DNA from: Kocuria rosea subsp. polaris
GTDB lineage: Bacteria; Actinomycetota; Actinomycetes; Actinomycetales; Micrococcaceae
Reading direction: 5' to 3'
DNA: 64,000 nt
NCBI GenBank assembly: GCA_023896275.1
Contig: MLDA01000005.1
Coordinates: 1 to 64,000 of the forward strand
In this document: in pieces, positions 1-12,575 of the stretch
Layout: every line of letters begins with the position of its first letter
Position numbering within the stretch: position 1 is the first letter of the stretch
Made by a program: the position numbers and the translations under genes
Notes under the pieces: generated by a model
Seen by the model: only the letters and a program-made list of their open reading frames with translations
Told to the model about the DNA's origin: nothing
Databases searched by the model: none

Positions 1-49
1 GATGGTACTGCACTCGGGAGGGTGTGGGAGAGTAGGTCACCGCCGGACA
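1..49 (+). rRNA. rrf: 5S ribosomal RNA, 3' end (partial)
   Basis: The first ~49 bases match the conserved 3' third of actinobacterial 5S rRNA: a GATGGTACTGC stretch, then GGGAGAGTAGGTCACCGCC near the end. The gene begins before the window. A strong terminator follows after about 12 bases, as expected at the end of an rrn operon. The exact 3' end is uncertain by a few bases. Confidence 0.88.
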
Positions 50-61
50 CTCATTGATAAG

Positions 62-106
62 CGAGGGCCGGAACAACTGCGATGTTGTTCCGGCCCTCGT
101 TTCGTT
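62..106 (+). terminator. Rho-independent terminator of the rrn operon
   Basis: A perfect 16-bp stem (62-77 with 84-99) closes a 6-base loop and is followed by a T-rich tail (TTTCGTT). It lies directly after the 5S rRNA 3' end and before the next gene's promoter region. Confidence 0.92.
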
Positions 107-182
107 AACAGGAAAGTTCGCCTTCGTGAGTAGAGCAACAGCTCACATGGGCGCCTGGCGACGAGAGGCTCGGCAGTCTCGT

Positions 183-188
183 CTAGAA
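183..188 (+). promoter_or_regulatory. Candidate -10 element (TAGAAT) for the TPR-like gene
   Basis: TAGAAT matches the actinobacterial TANNNT -10 pattern and lies 80 bases before the GTG start at 268. It is downstream of the rrn terminator, so the next gene needs its own promoter. No convincing -35 was identified. Confidence 0.35.
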
Positions 189-267
189 TTGTCTGAGTCG
201 AAGATTTCATGACTGGTCGGCCCGGCCAGTAACCCGGGGGAGACGCCCGCAGAGAGGAACGCCCAAC

Positions 268-1650
268 GTGGCTGAAGACCGTCGCAATTCCGGCGCTGAG
301 CGCCCGAACCAATCGAACCGTTCCGGCGGTGGTCAGGGGAAGTCGTATCGGCAGGGTTCCTCCTCGTCGGGTGCGCCCCACCGTGGCGGCCAGCGCACGC
401 CGTTCAAGGGCGCCGGCGGCGGTCAGCGTAGCGACCAAGGTTTGCGTCGGGACGACCGCGAGGACCGCGGCGGCCGCGCATCCTCGGGACGCGATCAGCA
501 GGATCGCCCAGCAAAGCGCGACTGGTCCCAGGGCGAAAAGAAATACGGTGAGAAGAAATTCGGCGACAAGAAGTTTGGCGATAAAAAGTTCGGCCCCAAG
601 AAATTTGATGGGAAGGGCTCTCGCGATAACCGCCGGGGCGTTGATGCCCAGCGTGGTGGCCGCCCGGATGATCGCCGCGATGACCGGGATGCGGCTCGCG
701 TGCACAACCCCGGCGACCTGCGCAGCTCGAACCGTCCCGACCGGCCGCGTTCCCCGGACATCGATGACGACGTCACCGGTAAGGAACTGGATCGCGTCGC
801 GCGTGCCGAACTCCGCTACCTGCAGGAGCCGAACGGGACCTGGGTATCCAAGCACCTCGTCATGGCAGGGCGCCTTGTAGATCTGGATCCGGAAACTTCC
901 TACCAGCACGCGCTGGCGGCCAGCCGCCGCGGAGGGCGTATCGCCGTCGTGCGCGAAGCCGTCGGCCTGACCGCCTATGCCGCCGGACACTTCGCGGATG
1001 CCCTGCGTGAATTCCGCACGTTCCGCCGCATTAGCGGCTCCAACGTGCACCTTCCCATGATGGCTGACTGCGAACGCGCGCTCGGCCGCCCGGAGAAGGC
1101 GCTCGAGATTGCGCGCTCGGAAGACGCGCAGAAGCTGGACATCCCGCTCAAGGTGGAGATGGCCATCATCGCCTCGGGTGCTCAGGCCGATCTCGGAAAT
1201 CTCGAGGCGGCTCTCGCAGAACTCGAAATCCCGCAGCTCGACCGCAACCGGGCCTACTCCTTCAGCCCGCGTCTGTTTGCCGTCTACGCGGAAGCGCTGA
1301 CGGACCTGGGACGCGAAGAAGAAGCACACGAGTGGGCCGGCCGGATCGCAGTCGCAGAGAAGGCCCTGGGCGTCGGTGAATTCGCCGATCCAGAAATCGT
1401 CGACTTCGACGATGAGGATGATGAACCGGTCCGCAAGCCGCGCGTCAAGGACGTCCTCGAGGAGCCGCAGACTGTGGGGTCGCCCCAGGACTCGGTCGGC
1501 GTCGACGAGGAGGACGGGTTGACCGTCGTCGAGCCTTCAGACGTGTCGGAAGCTGAGGCCGCTGAAGCGGATGCCGCCGTCGAGGCCGATGAAACCGGCG
1601 CAGAGGCCGTCGCAGAGCAGGCCGAACCATCGGACGGCGAGGAGCGCTAG
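268..1650 (+). CDS. TPR-like protein with basic low-complexity N-terminus
   Basis: Encodes 460 residues in three parts: a disordered Arg/Gly/Lys/Asp-rich N-terminal ~165 residues, a helical TPR-like middle (about 170-370), and a very acidic Ala/Glu/Asp C-terminal tail. Around residues 88-114 a short basic unit of the type KKFGD/KKFGE recurs about five times. The GTG start is chosen because AGAGAGGAA lies 8-15 bases upstream. Position before a HAD phosphatase and tlyA matches Rv1691 of M. tuberculosis, a TPR protein without the long extension. The charge pattern suggests RNA or ribosome contact, which is inference. Homologues are sometimes labelled primosomal protein; nothing here supports that. 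Confidence 0.85.
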   Translation: MAEDRRNSGAERPNQSNRSGGGQGKSYRQGSSSSGAPHRGGQRTPFKGAGGGQRSDQGLRRDDREDRGGRASSGRDQQDRPAKRDWSQGEKKYGEKKFGDKKFGDKKFGPKKFDGKGSRDNRRGVDAQRGGRPDDRRDDRDAARVHNPGDLRSSNRPDRPRSPDIDDDVTGKELDRVARAELRYLQEPNGTWVSKHLVMAGRLVDLDPETSYQHALAASRRGGRIAVVREAVGLTAYAAGHFADALREFRTFRRISGSNVHLPMMADCERALGRPEKALEIARSEDAQKLDIPLKVEMAIIASGAQADLGNLEAALAELEIPQLDRNRAYSFSPRLFAVYAEALTDLGREEEAHEWAGRIAVAEKALGVGEFADPEIVDFDDEDDEPVRKPRVKDVLEEPQTVGSPQDSVGVDEEDGLTVVEPSDVSEAEAAEADAAVEADETGAEAVAEQAEPSDGEER

Positions 1651-1653
1651 AGC

Positions 1654-2628
1654 GTGTTGATCGGTGACTACGACGCCGTCCTGTCGGATCTCGACGGCGT
1701 TGTCTACGCCGGAGCCGGCGCGATCGAGGGTGCCGTCGAGTCGTTGGATGCCCTCGCCGGACACGGCGTGGCGCTCGGCTACATCACCAACAACGCCTCG
1801 CGTTCGCCGGCCGCCGTTGCCGAGCACCTGCGCGAGCTCGGCGCCCCCGCCACGGCCGCAACGGTCTTCGGCTCCGCCGACGCGGGCGCGGAACTGCTCG
1901 CCGGGCACATCGACGCCGGGGCCAAGGTCTTGGTGACAGGCAGCGACTACCTGCGTGAATGCGTGAGTCGCCTCGGCTTCCACGTCGTCGGCTCGCACGC
2001 CGACGAGCCGGCCGCCGTCGTCCAGGGTTTTCACCCGGCGCTCGGCTGGGCAGACCTCGCCGAGGCGGCGTACGCCATCAGCCGCGGCGCCTTCTGGGTC
2101 GCCACCAACACCGACATGACGATCCCTCGGGCCGAGGGTATCGCACCGGGCAACGGGTCGCTGGTCCAAGCCGTCGCGAACGCGACCGGCACCGAACCGG
2201 TCGTCGCTGGGAAGCCGCAGGCCCACCTCTTCGAGCGGGCTGCCCGCGAGCTCGGTTCGACACGGCCGCTCGTTGTGGGCGACCGGCTCGACACCGACAT
2301 TCTCGGCGGCAACCGCGCCGGGTTCGATACGGCCGCGGTTCTCACCGGCATCGACACCACGCGCTCCATCATCTCGGCCGTCCCGGACGAGCGGCCCGGG
2401 TTCCTGTTGGAGAGCCTCACCGGGCTCTACGAGCCGTACCCCGCGGTGGAAGTCACCGAGGACGACGACGTCGTACGCGCCATGTGCGGGGCAGCGTTGG
2501 CGCGCGCGGACGAGGATGGCGTCAGGCTCAGCGACGACGGGCTCGATGCCTGGAGGGCCGGCTGCGCGGCGTGGTGGGCCAGGCACCCAGACTCCGCCCG
2601 GACACCCCGCTTAGACTTCGAAGACTGA
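1654..2628 (+). CDS. HAD-superfamily class IIA phosphatase (NagD/PGPase type)
   Basis: 324 residues, about the usual size for this family. The nucleophile motif DLDGVVY (DxD) lies near residues 12-18, a Thr/Asn motif ITNNASRS follows near 48-55, and the metal-binding GDRLDTDI motif lies near 209-216, giving a complete HAD-IIA active site. The GTG start lies 3 bases after the previous stop, with GGCGAGGAG about 9 bases upstream, so it is probably co-transcribed. The syntenic M. tuberculosis protein Rv1692 was characterised as a glycerol-3-phosphate phosphatase, so phospholipid glycerol recycling is a reasonable but unproven role. Confidence 0.88.
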   Translation: MLIGDYDAVLSDLDGVVYAGAGAIEGAVESLDALAGHGVALGYITNNASRSPAAVAEHLRELGAPATAATVFGSADAGAELLAGHIDAGAKVLVTGSDYLRECVSRLGFHVVGSHADEPAAVVQGFHPALGWADLAEAAYAISRGAFWVATNTDMTIPRAEGIAPGNGSLVQAVANATGTEPVVAGKPQAHLFERAARELGSTRPLVVGDRLDTDILGGNRAGFDTAAVLTGIDTTRSIISAVPDERPGFLLESLTGLYEPYPAVEVTEDDDVVRAMCGAALARADEDGVRLSDDGLDAWRAGCAAWWARHPDSARTPRLDFED

Positions 2629-2676
2629 ACCGTCCCGGCTCCCGGGAGCGGACATCGCAGAGAGAGGACCTCACGG

Positions 2677-2955
2677 ATGAGCAGCGAAGCCGCAACCCCA
2701 GACGCCGGGACCTCGGCACAGTCTCCACACCTCCAGCGGAGCATCGACGTTTCCGGCGCCGAATGGCCCGAGCGGATGGAGCCTACGGGCGAGCCTGGGA
2801 TCGACGCCGCCCTGGACGTTCTCGCCGACGTGCCGGCAAGAGCCCTCGACGGGCACGTTGCGGTCTTCGCGGACGTGCACGCCCTGTTGCGCGAGTCTCT
2901 CGAGACCAGCGAGCATCTCGCGATCGCGGACGCTCTGCCGGAGCACGACTCGTGA
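2677..2955 (+). CDS. Small conserved hypothetical protein (Rv1693 position)
   Basis: 92 residues, acidic, no membrane segment and no motif I recognise. Its ATG follows AGAGAGGACC at good spacing, and its stop overlaps the tlyA GTG by 4 bases, so it is translated with tlyA. A small protein in exactly this place, between the HAD phosphatase and tlyA, is also present in mycobacteria (Rv1693), which argues that it is a real gene of conserved position. The function is unknown. Confidence 0.75.
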   Translation: MSSEAATPDAGTSAQSPHLQRSIDVSGAEWPERMEPTGEPGIDAALDVLADVPARALDGHVAVFADVHALLRESLETSEHLAIADALPEHDS

Positions 2956-3773
2956 GCGGTGACGAGCTACGGGGCGGCACCGGCCGTCTCGATCAGGAAC
3001 TTGTGCGGCGCGGACTGGCCCGTTCCCGAACCCATGCCGGGTCGCTGATCAACGAGGGACGTGTACGGGTCGCGGGGCGGGTCTCCCCGAAGGCCTCGAC
3101 GAAGATCTCGTCCACCGATGCGGTCGTCGTTGCCGCAGCGGAGGGCGACGAATACGTCAGCCGCGCCGGGCACAAGCTGGCGGGCGCCCTGGATCGCTTC
3201 CCCGAACTCAATGTCGCGGGCCGGCGTTGCCTGGATGCGGGGGCCTCTACCGGAGGTTTTACCGATGTCCTGCTCCGCCGCGGAGCAGCCGAGGTCGTGG
3301 CCGTCGACGTCGGCCACGACCAGATGGTCGCGGAGCTACGCGCGGACCGGCGCGTGTACGTCCACGAAGGGCTCAACGTCCGCTACCTGAACATGTCGGA
3401 GCTTGGCGGCGTGGTCTCTCTTGTCGTCGCGGACCTTTCCTTCATCTCCCTGCGCCTGGTTATGCGCCCGCTGGCGCAGGCGACCGCGGTCGGCGGCGAC
3501 CTGATGCTGATGGTCAAACCTCAATTCGAGGTCGGGCGGGAGGCGCTGGGGCGGACCGGCGTCGTCGGCTCCCGCGAGCAGCGGCGCCGCGCCGTCGCGG
3601 ACGTTCTGGACTCGGCGAACCAAGCGGGGCTCGAATGCCTGGGACTGGCACGCAGCCCGCTGCCGGGACAGGATGGGAACGTGGAATTCTTCCTCTGGCT
3701 GCGCCGGGCGGCCACTGATCGTCCACATTCTGCGGGCAACGACACGTTGCTTGATTCTGTTGACTACTCTTGA
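2952..3773 (+). CDS. tlyA: TlyA-family 16S/23S rRNA 2'-O-methyltransferase
   Basis: 273 residues from GTG 2952, which overlaps the preceding stop (GTGA); longer upstream extensions of the frame are not part of the gene. An S4 RNA-binding domain occupies roughly residues 10-70 and is followed by an FtsJ/RrmJ-like Rossmann methyltransferase. The SAM-binding LDAGASTGGFTD motif and the MVKPQFEVG motif with the catalytic Lys are intact. Family members methylate cytidine riboses in 16S and 23S rRNA; in mycobacteria this determines capreomycin susceptibility, and some homologues are annotated as haemolysins. It lies upstream of nadK and recN. Confidence 0.93.
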   Translation: MSGDELRGGTGRLDQELVRRGLARSRTHAGSLINEGRVRVAGRVSPKASTKISSTDAVVVAAAEGDEYVSRAGHKLAGALDRFPELNVAGRRCLDAGASTGGFTDVLLRRGAAEVVAVDVGHDQMVAELRADRRVYVHEGLNVRYLNMSELGGVVSLVVADLSFISLRLVMRPLAQATAVGGDLMLMVKPQFEVGREALGRTGVVGSREQRRRAVADVLDSANQAGLECLGLARSPLPGQDGNVEFFLWLRRAATDRPHSAGNDTLLDSVDYS

Positions 3774-3831
3774 GGTGGAACCGCCGGTCCGGCCCCTGGG
3801 CCGGTCGGCGAAGAACTGACGGAAGGAACGT

Positions 3832-4838
3832 ATGCGACGGATCCTGGTCCTGGCCCACACCGGCCGGGCCGACGCCCTGCGGGCGGCATTCGACACGTGC
3901 GTGAGCCTGCGCGACGCGGGCCTCGTCCCCGTCATGCAGCGCGAAGACCTCGCCAACCTGCGCAGCGCCATACCCGTGTTCATTCCGGAGGTGGAGATCC
4001 TGGGTGAAGAGGCGTCTCTCGTAGACGTCGACCTCGCCGTCGTGCTCGGCGGGGACGGGACCGTCCTGCGGTCCGCCGAACTCGTGCGCGGCACCGACGT
4101 CCCTTTGCTCGGCGTCAACCTCGGGCATGTCGGCTTCCTCGCCGAGAGCGAACGAAGTGACCTCAATCAGACCGTGCAGTGGGTTGTCGAGCGGGACTAC
4201 ATCGTCGAGGAACGCATGGCCCTCGACGTGACCGTCTGGTACGGCAACCGGCGCGTTGCAACGACCTGGGCACTGAACGAGGCCGCCGTCGAGAAAGCGG
4301 ACCGAGAACGCATGATTGAAGTGGTCATGGAGGTCGACGGCCGTCCGATCAGCACGTTCGGGTGCGACGGGATGGTCATGGCGACTCCGACCGGTTCGAC
4401 CGCCTACGCGTTCTCCGCCGGGGGACCGGTCGTCTGGCCCGAGGTCGAGGCCCTCATCATGGCACCGATCAGCGCGCATGCCCTTTTCGCCAAGCCACTG
4501 GTGGTGGCGCCGAGTTCAAAGATGGCCGTTGAGGTCTTGTCGCGGACGGACGCCCAGGGAGTGCTGTGGTGCGATGGCAGGCGCACCATCCAGCTGCCGC
4601 CCGGCTCGCGCGTCGAAGTGACGCGTTCGAAGATCCCCGTCCGCCTCGCCCGCGTCAATCAGACCCCCTTCAGCGAACGGCTCGTCCGCAAATTCGAGCT
4701 ACCCACGCGGGGTTGGCGGGGCCCCGTCAAACACCCCGAGCAGGACCCCGTATCCAGCGCGCTTCCCATCGTCGCCAACGGTATCGAGGTCGTGGAGCCA
4801 CGCAATCTGGAGCCACGCCCAGAAACGAAGGGACATCC

Positions 4839-4842
<4 letters not shown>
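3832..4842 (+). CDS. nadK: NAD kinase
   Basis: 336 residues. It phosphorylates NAD to NADP in the cytoplasm. The diagnostic GGDGT motif is at residues 73-77, and a second conserved stretch (GDGM...TPTGSTAY form) lies near residue 180-195, with the Asp and Gly/Thr residues needed for catalysis and NAD binding. The ATG at 3832 follows GGAAGGA at about 6-base spacing. The stop overlaps the recN ATG by 4 bases (ATGA), so the two are translationally coupled, as in the mycobacterial ppnK-recN pair. Confidence 0.95.
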
Positions 4843-8322
<3,480 letters not shown>

Positions 8323-8327
8323 ACGAC

Positions 8328-8990
8328 ATGAAGCAGGACGACGGCGGGGACCGCAGCGTCGGGGTCGGTGACCTCATCGGCGCGTATCCGCCGTCGTCCA
8401 GCGAGCGTGTCTTCTCAGGCCACATCTGGGACGTCGTACGGGAGACCTTCGACTTCCCCCACAACGACGAGCCGCTCACGCGCGACTTCATCGACCACCC
8501 GGGCGCCGTCAGCATGGTCGTGCTCGACGACGACATGCGGGTCCTGTTGTTGCGCCAGTACCGGCACCCGGTCGGCATGCGGCTCTGGGAGATCCCGGCC
8601 GGGCTGCTGGACGTCGACGGCGAGCCGCCGGTCGACGCGGCCGCGCGGGAACTCGCCGAGGAGGCGGACCTCGTGGCCGAGACGTGGCATGTGCTCACCG
8701 ACATCTTCAATTCCCCCGGGTCTTCCACCGAAGCGCAGCGGGTGTTCCTCGCGCGCGGCCTGAGCGCGGTGCCCGAGCACGAACGGCACCAGCGCACCGG
8801 CGAGGAGGCCGACCTCGAGACGGCCTGGGTGCCCTTGGACGAGGCCGTCGCAGCGGTCCTTGGCGGGCGCCTTCACAACCCGTCGGCCGCCGTCGGCATC
8901 CTCGCCGCGCACGCCGCAGCCGCAGCTGGGTTCTCGACCCTGCGGGACGCGAACGTCGCCTGGGACGAGCACCCGCGACTGCGCCCATGA
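8328..8990 (+). CDS. Nudix hydrolase, probable ADP-ribose pyrophosphatase
   Basis: 220 residues. The Nudix box runs from [10 protein letters not shown] to [10 protein letters not shown] near residues 90-113, with both catalytic Glu residues of REUXEE-type intact. The residues around [12 protein letters not shown] match the ADP-ribose pyrophosphatase subfamily, which hydrolyses ADP-ribose to AMP and ribose-5-phosphate. It lies 5 bases after pyrG and overlaps xerD by 4 bases, the same order as Rv1699-Rv1700-Rv1701 in M. tuberculosis, where Rv1700 is a characterised ADPRase. Confidence 0.88.
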   Translation: MKQDDGGDRSVGVGDLIGAYPPSSSERVFSGHIWDVVRETFDFPHNDEPLTRDFIDHPGAVSMVVLDDDMRVLLLRQYRHPVGMRLWEIPAGLLDVDGEPPVDAAARELAEEADLVAETWHVLTDIFNSPGSSTEAQRVFLARGLSAVPEHERHQRTGEEADLETAWVPLDEAVAAVLGGRLHNPSAAVGILAAHAAAAAGFSTLRDANVAWDEHPRLRP

Positions 8991-9976
8991 GCGAGCCCGT
9001 CGCTGCGCTCGAGCGGCAAGTTGGCGATTACTTCCAACACCTGACGGTCGAGCGGGGCATGGCGCGCAATACCGTCGCGGCCTACCGACGCGACATCGAT
9101 CGCTACGTCCGCTTCCTTACCGCCCAGGGCATCACCCATGCCGCCGGGGTGACCCCCCCGCTGCTTTCCAGATTCGCCCAGGACGTGCGCGATGGCGCCG
9201 ACGGGGGAGCGCCGCTGAACGCGCGTTCGGCCGCGCGCTGCATTGTCGCCGTCCGCGGGCTGCACAAGTTCTGGGCCCTCGAATCCGTCACCGTCGAGAA
9301 CACAGCTGCCGATCTGCGGCCGCCGGCGACCGGGTCCCGGTTGCCGAAGGCCCTCAGCGTGCCCGACGTGCTCGCCCTGCTCGGCGCCGTGCCCGCCGAT
9401 ACCCCCGCGGGGCTGCGCGACCGGGCCCTACTTGAGTTCCTCTACGCGACCGGTGCGCGAATCAGCGAGGCCGTCGGCCTCGACGTGGACGACCTGCACA
9501 CCGTGGTGCGCGGTCCTGCGGGCGCCGCGGCGCCACGTCCGGATGCGGCCGCAAGCGACGGCGGGCCGGCCGTCGTCCGGCTCTTCGGCAAGGGATCCAA
9601 GGAGCGGATTGTGCCGGTGGGTTCCTACGCCGCGGAGGCGCTCGAGGCGTACCTCATCCGCGCCCGCCCGCTGCTCGTCGCCAAGGGCAAAGGCACGCCG
9701 GGGCTGTTCCTCAACCAGCGCGGCGGGCGGCTCTCCCGGCAGTCGGCCTGGTCGATCCTCAAGGCGGCCGCCGAGCGCGCGGGCGTGCGCGGTGACGTCT
9801 CGCCGCACACGCTGCGCCACTCCTTTGCGACCCACTTGCTCGAAGGCGGCGCGGACGTCCGTGTCGTCCAGGAGCTGTTGGGCCACTCCTCCGTGACGAC
9901 GACGCAGGTCTACACGATGGTCACCGCTGACACCCTGCGCGAGGTCTACGCCGCCGCGCACCCGCGGGCGCTATGA
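8987..9976 (+). CDS. xerD: Tyrosine recombinase XerD
   Basis: 329 residues from the ATG overlapping the Nudix stop. A SAM-like core-binding domain occupies residues ~10-100, followed by the catalytic domain. The catalytic set is visible: Arg in [10 protein letters not shown], Lys in [37 protein letters not shown] with the terminal Tyr nucleophile. With XerC it resolves chromosome dimers at dif. An Ala/Asp-rich insertion of about 20 residues lies between the first Arg motif and the Lys motif. It clusters with parA-like and scpAB genes elsewhere in this region. Confidence 0.93.
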   Translation: MSEPVAALERQVGDYFQHLTVERGMARNTVAAYRRDIDRYVRFLTAQGITHAAGVTPPLLSRFAQDVRDGADGGAPLNARSAARCIVAVRGLHKFWALESVTVENTAADLRPPATGSRLPKALSVPDVLALLGAVPADTPAGLRDRALLEFLYATGARISEAVGLDVDDLHTVVRGPAGAAAPRPDAAASDGGPAVVRLFGKGSKERIVPVGSYAAEALEAYLIRARPLLVAKGKGTPGLFLNQRGGRLSRQSAWSILKAAAERAGVRGDVSPHTLRHSFATHLLEGGADVRVVQELLGHSSVTTTQVYTMVTADTLREVYAAAHPRAL

Positions 9977-10482
9977 GAGGGGCCGGGCCGGTCGCCGTCG
10001 TCCTGTGCGCGGTGATCCGGCAGGACGACGACGGCGCGCCCACGGTCCTGCTCGGGCGCAAGAAGCGCGGCTTCGCGGCCGGCAAAACGGTGCTGCCCGG
10101 CGGAAAGGTCGAGGCCGGAGAGAGCGGCGAGGAGGCGGCGGTGCGGGAGCTGCGTGAGGAGACGGGGCTGAGCGTCGCGCCGGGTGAGCTTTCGCTCGCG
10201 GCGACGATCGAGTTCGTCTTCCCGGCGCAGCCCGCAGCGGACATGAGCTGCCGCGTGTACCGGGTGGCCGGGCGCGCCGCGGAGGCCGCCGGCACCGCGC
10301 ACGACACCGACGAGCTCGCCGTGCGTTGGCACCGGGCCGACGACGTCCCGTGGGCCGACACCTGGCAGGACGCCTCCCGCTGGCTCCCTGAGGTGATCGC
10401 GGCGCCGGCGAAGCCGCTGCTGGTGCGGGTCGAGCTCGCCGACGACAATGAGACCGTGGCCGACTACCGCACGGGGACCTAG
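9973..10482 (+). CDS. Nudix hydrolase (8-oxo-dGTP diphosphatase/MutT-like)
   Basis: 169 residues, ATG overlapping the xerD stop by 4 bases. The Nudix box GGKVEAGE...REETGL is complete at residues ~40-62. The preceding [19 protein letters not shown] resembles MutT/MTH1-type enzymes that cleanse oxidised nucleotides, but substrate cannot be read from sequence. Its stop shares CTAG with the stop of the convergent prpC gene (10479-10482), so the two transcripts must overlap at their ends. No terminator separates them. Confidence 0.83.
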   Translation: MRGAGPVAVVLCAVIRQDDDGAPTVLLGRKKRGFAAGKTVLPGGKVEAGESGEEAAVRELREETGLSVAPGELSLAATIEFVFPAQPAADMSCRVYRVAGRAAEAAGTAHDTDELAVRWHRADDVPWADTWQDASRWLPEVIAAPAKPLLVRVELADDNETVADYRTGT

Positions 10483-11624
10483 AGCGAACGTTCCGCCGGG
10501 CCGTTGTAGGCGGAGAGCGGGCGGATCAAGGCATTGGCGCCGCGCTGCTCCATGACGTGGGCCGTCCAGCCGGTAATGCGGGAGGCGATGAACAGGGGCG
10601 TGAACATCTCCGTGTCGAAGCCCATGAGGTGGTATGTCGGGCCAGCCGGGTAGTCCAGGTTCGGCTTGATGCCCTTGGCCTCCTCCATCGCCTGCTCGAG
10701 GCCGTCGTAGAGGCCCATCAGCTCGCCCCGGCCGTAGTGATCCACCATGGCCTCCAGCGCGGCCTTCATCGTCGGCACGCGTGAGTCGCCGTTCTTGTAG
10801 ACGCGGTGGCCGAAGCCCATGACCTTCTTCTTCTCGGAGAGCGCGTGCTCCATCCACTCCTTGGCGCGGGCAGCGGCCTCCTCGCGGCTCTCCTCGGCGC
10901 GGATGCCGATCTCGTCGAAGGTGTGCATCACGGCCTCGTTGGCGCCGCCGTGCAGCGGGCCCTTGAGCGCGCCGATGGCACCCGTGACCGCCGAGTGCAG
11001 GTCCGCCAGCGTGGACGTGATGACGCGGGCGGTGAACGTCGAGGCGTTGAACGAGTGCTCCGCGTACAGCACCATCGAGACGCGGAACGCGTCGACGACG
11101 GCCGGCTCAAGGTGGGCGTCGTCCCCGAAGGTCATCCAGAGGAAGTTCTGGGCGTAGTCCAGGTCGTCGCGGGGTTCGATCAGGTCCTGATCCCGGCGCC
11201 GGCGCTGGTCGTATGCGACGACGGCCGGGAACTGTGCGAACAGCGACTTCGCCTTCGCCAGCTCGGCCTCGGGGGAGGAGTCCTCGGCGAGTTCGTGGCG
11301 GGCCCCCAGCACGGAGACCGCGGTGCGGCCCACGTCCATCGGATGGCAGGTCGTGGGCAGGAGGTCGATGGCGGCCTTCACTTCGGGTTCGAGCGCACGG
11401 TGGGCGCGTTCGAAGGCGACGAATTCGTCGAGCTCAGCGGCCGTCGGCAGTTCGCCGGTCCACAGCAGCAGGGCCACCTCCTCGAAGGACTTCTTCGCGG
11501 CCAGCTGCTGCACCGGGTAGCCCCGGTAGAGCAGGGAGTTGGTCTCCGGGTTCACTTTGGAGACCGCGGTGTGGTCGACGACCACGCCGGCGAGGCCCTT
11601 TTTGATCTCAGTCGCTTCACTCAT
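10479..11624 (-). CDS. prpC: 2-methylcitrate synthase/citrate synthase
   Basis: 381 residues, the standard size of the short bifunctional methylcitrate/citrate synthases. It condenses propionyl-CoA (or acetyl-CoA) with oxaloacetate. Catalytic histidine motifs LHGGANEAV and GFGHRVYKNGDSRVP are intact, and the C-terminal Asp lies in a FTARVI...-to-end fold typical of the family. The ATG follows GAGAGGGACAGC. It is the last gene of gntR-prpD-prpB-prpC; prpB ends 39 bases upstream. Placement with prpB and prpD favours methylcitrate synthase as the main role. Confidence 0.92.
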   Translation of the reverse strand: MSEATEIKKGLAGVVVDHTAVSKVNPETNSLLYRGYPVQQLAAKKSFEEVALLLWTGELPTAAELDEFVAFERAHRALEPEVKAAIDLLPTTCHPMDVGRTAVSVLGARHELAEDSSPEAELAKAKSLFAQFPAVVAYDQRRRRDQDLIEPRDDLDYAQNFLWMTFGDDAHLEPAVVDAFRVSMVLYAEHSFNASTFTARVITSTLADLHSAVTGAIGALKGPLHGGANEAVMHTFDEIGIRAEESREEAAARAKEWMEHALSEKKKVMGFGHRVYKNGDSRVPTMKAALEAMVDHYGRGELMGLYDGLEQAMEEAKGIKPNLDYPAGPTYHLMGFDTEMFTPLFIASRITGWTAHVMEQRGANALIRPLSAYNGPAERSL

Positions 11625-11663
11625 GCTGTCCCTCTCCCTCGGGTTTGCGCGCGGGTGTGGTTG

Positions 11664-12575
11664 CTAAACATCGGTCCGACCCGGCACCGTGAAGTTGAAA
11701 ACACCTGCGTCGAACGTGTTGTACGACCCATAGTCCACCAATTCGTAGAGCCGCGCACGGGTCAGCATCGATTCGACCGCCGGCTCCTGGGTGCCTTCGG
11801 TCCGGATCGTGTCCAGTACACGCTCGGCCGCGCCCATCGCGCTGCGCAGTAGGGTGACCGGGTAGATGATCATCGCGATTCCGGCGCCGGCCAGCTGATC
11901 GCGCGTGAACAGCTCGGATTTGCCGAACTCGGTCATGTTCGCAAGCACCGGAACGTCGACCGCGTTGCAGACCGCCTCGAACTCGCGCAGGTCCTTCATC
12001 GCCTCCGGGAAGATGGCATCGGCCCCCGCGTCGACGAGTGCCTTGGCGCGGTCGACGGCGGCGTCGAGCCCTTCCACGGCGCGCACGTCGGTGCGGGCCA
12101 TGATCAGGAAGTTTGCATCGCGCCGGGCCTCGGCGGCCGCCGCAACGCGCTTGAGGGCGGTGGGCAGGTCGACGACGTTCTTCCCGTCCAGGTGCCCGCA
12201 GCGCTTGGGATTGAACTGGTCCTCGATGTGGCAGCCGGCCAGGCCGGCGTTCTCGAGCTCCTGCACGGTCCGGGCCACATTCATCGGCTCGCCGAAGCCG
12301 GTGTCGGCGTCGACGATCGCGGGCAAGTCCGTCATGCGGGCGATCTGCCCGGCGCGGGTGGCGACCTCGCTCAGGGTCGTCAGTCCGATATCAGGCAGCC
12401 CGAGGTCGTTGGCGAGGACAGCGCCCGAGATATAGACGCCGTCGTACCCCTTTTCCTCGATGAGCCGCGCCGAAAGCGGGTTGAACGCCCCGGGGAACTG
12501 CCGGGCGGCGCCCGGGACGAGGAGCTCGCGCAGCACGCGGCGCTTGGCCTCGGGAGTGGTCTTGGAGTACAGCAT
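11664..12575 (-). CDS. prpB: Methylisocitrate lyase
   Basis: 303 residues. It cleaves 2-methylisocitrate to pyruvate and succinate, the last step of the methylcitrate cycle. The family signature KRCGH lies near residue 125, and metal-binding acidic residues appear in VDADTGFGEP and HIEDQ. The start codon overlaps the prpD stop (TGATG), so translation is coupled. The ICL/PEPM-family barrel is full length. Confidence 0.93.
   Translation of the reverse strand: MLYSKTTPEAKRRVLRELLVPGAARQFPGAFNPLSARLIEEKGYDGVYISGAVLANDLGLPDIGLTTLSEVATRAGQIARMTDLPAIVDADTGFGEPMNVARTVQELENAGLAGCHIEDQFNPKRCGHLDGKNVVDLPTALKRVAAAAEARRDANFLIMARTDVRAVEGLDAAVDRAKALVDAGADAIFPEAMKDLREFEAVCNAVDVPVLANMTEFGKSELFTRDQLAGAGIAMIIYPVTLLRSAMGAAERVLDTIRTEGTQEPAVESMLTRARLYELVDYGSYNTFDAGVFNFTVPGRTDV

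Noticed and set aside
1537-2586. 349-codon open frame opposite the HAD phosphatase gene
   Set aside because: No recognisable domain, overlaps two well supported genes on the other strand and lacks a ribosome site.
10479-11624. gltA (TCA-cycle citrate synthase)
   Set aside because: The enzyme family can do both reactions, but the operon with prpB and prpD makes methylcitrate synthase the better call.
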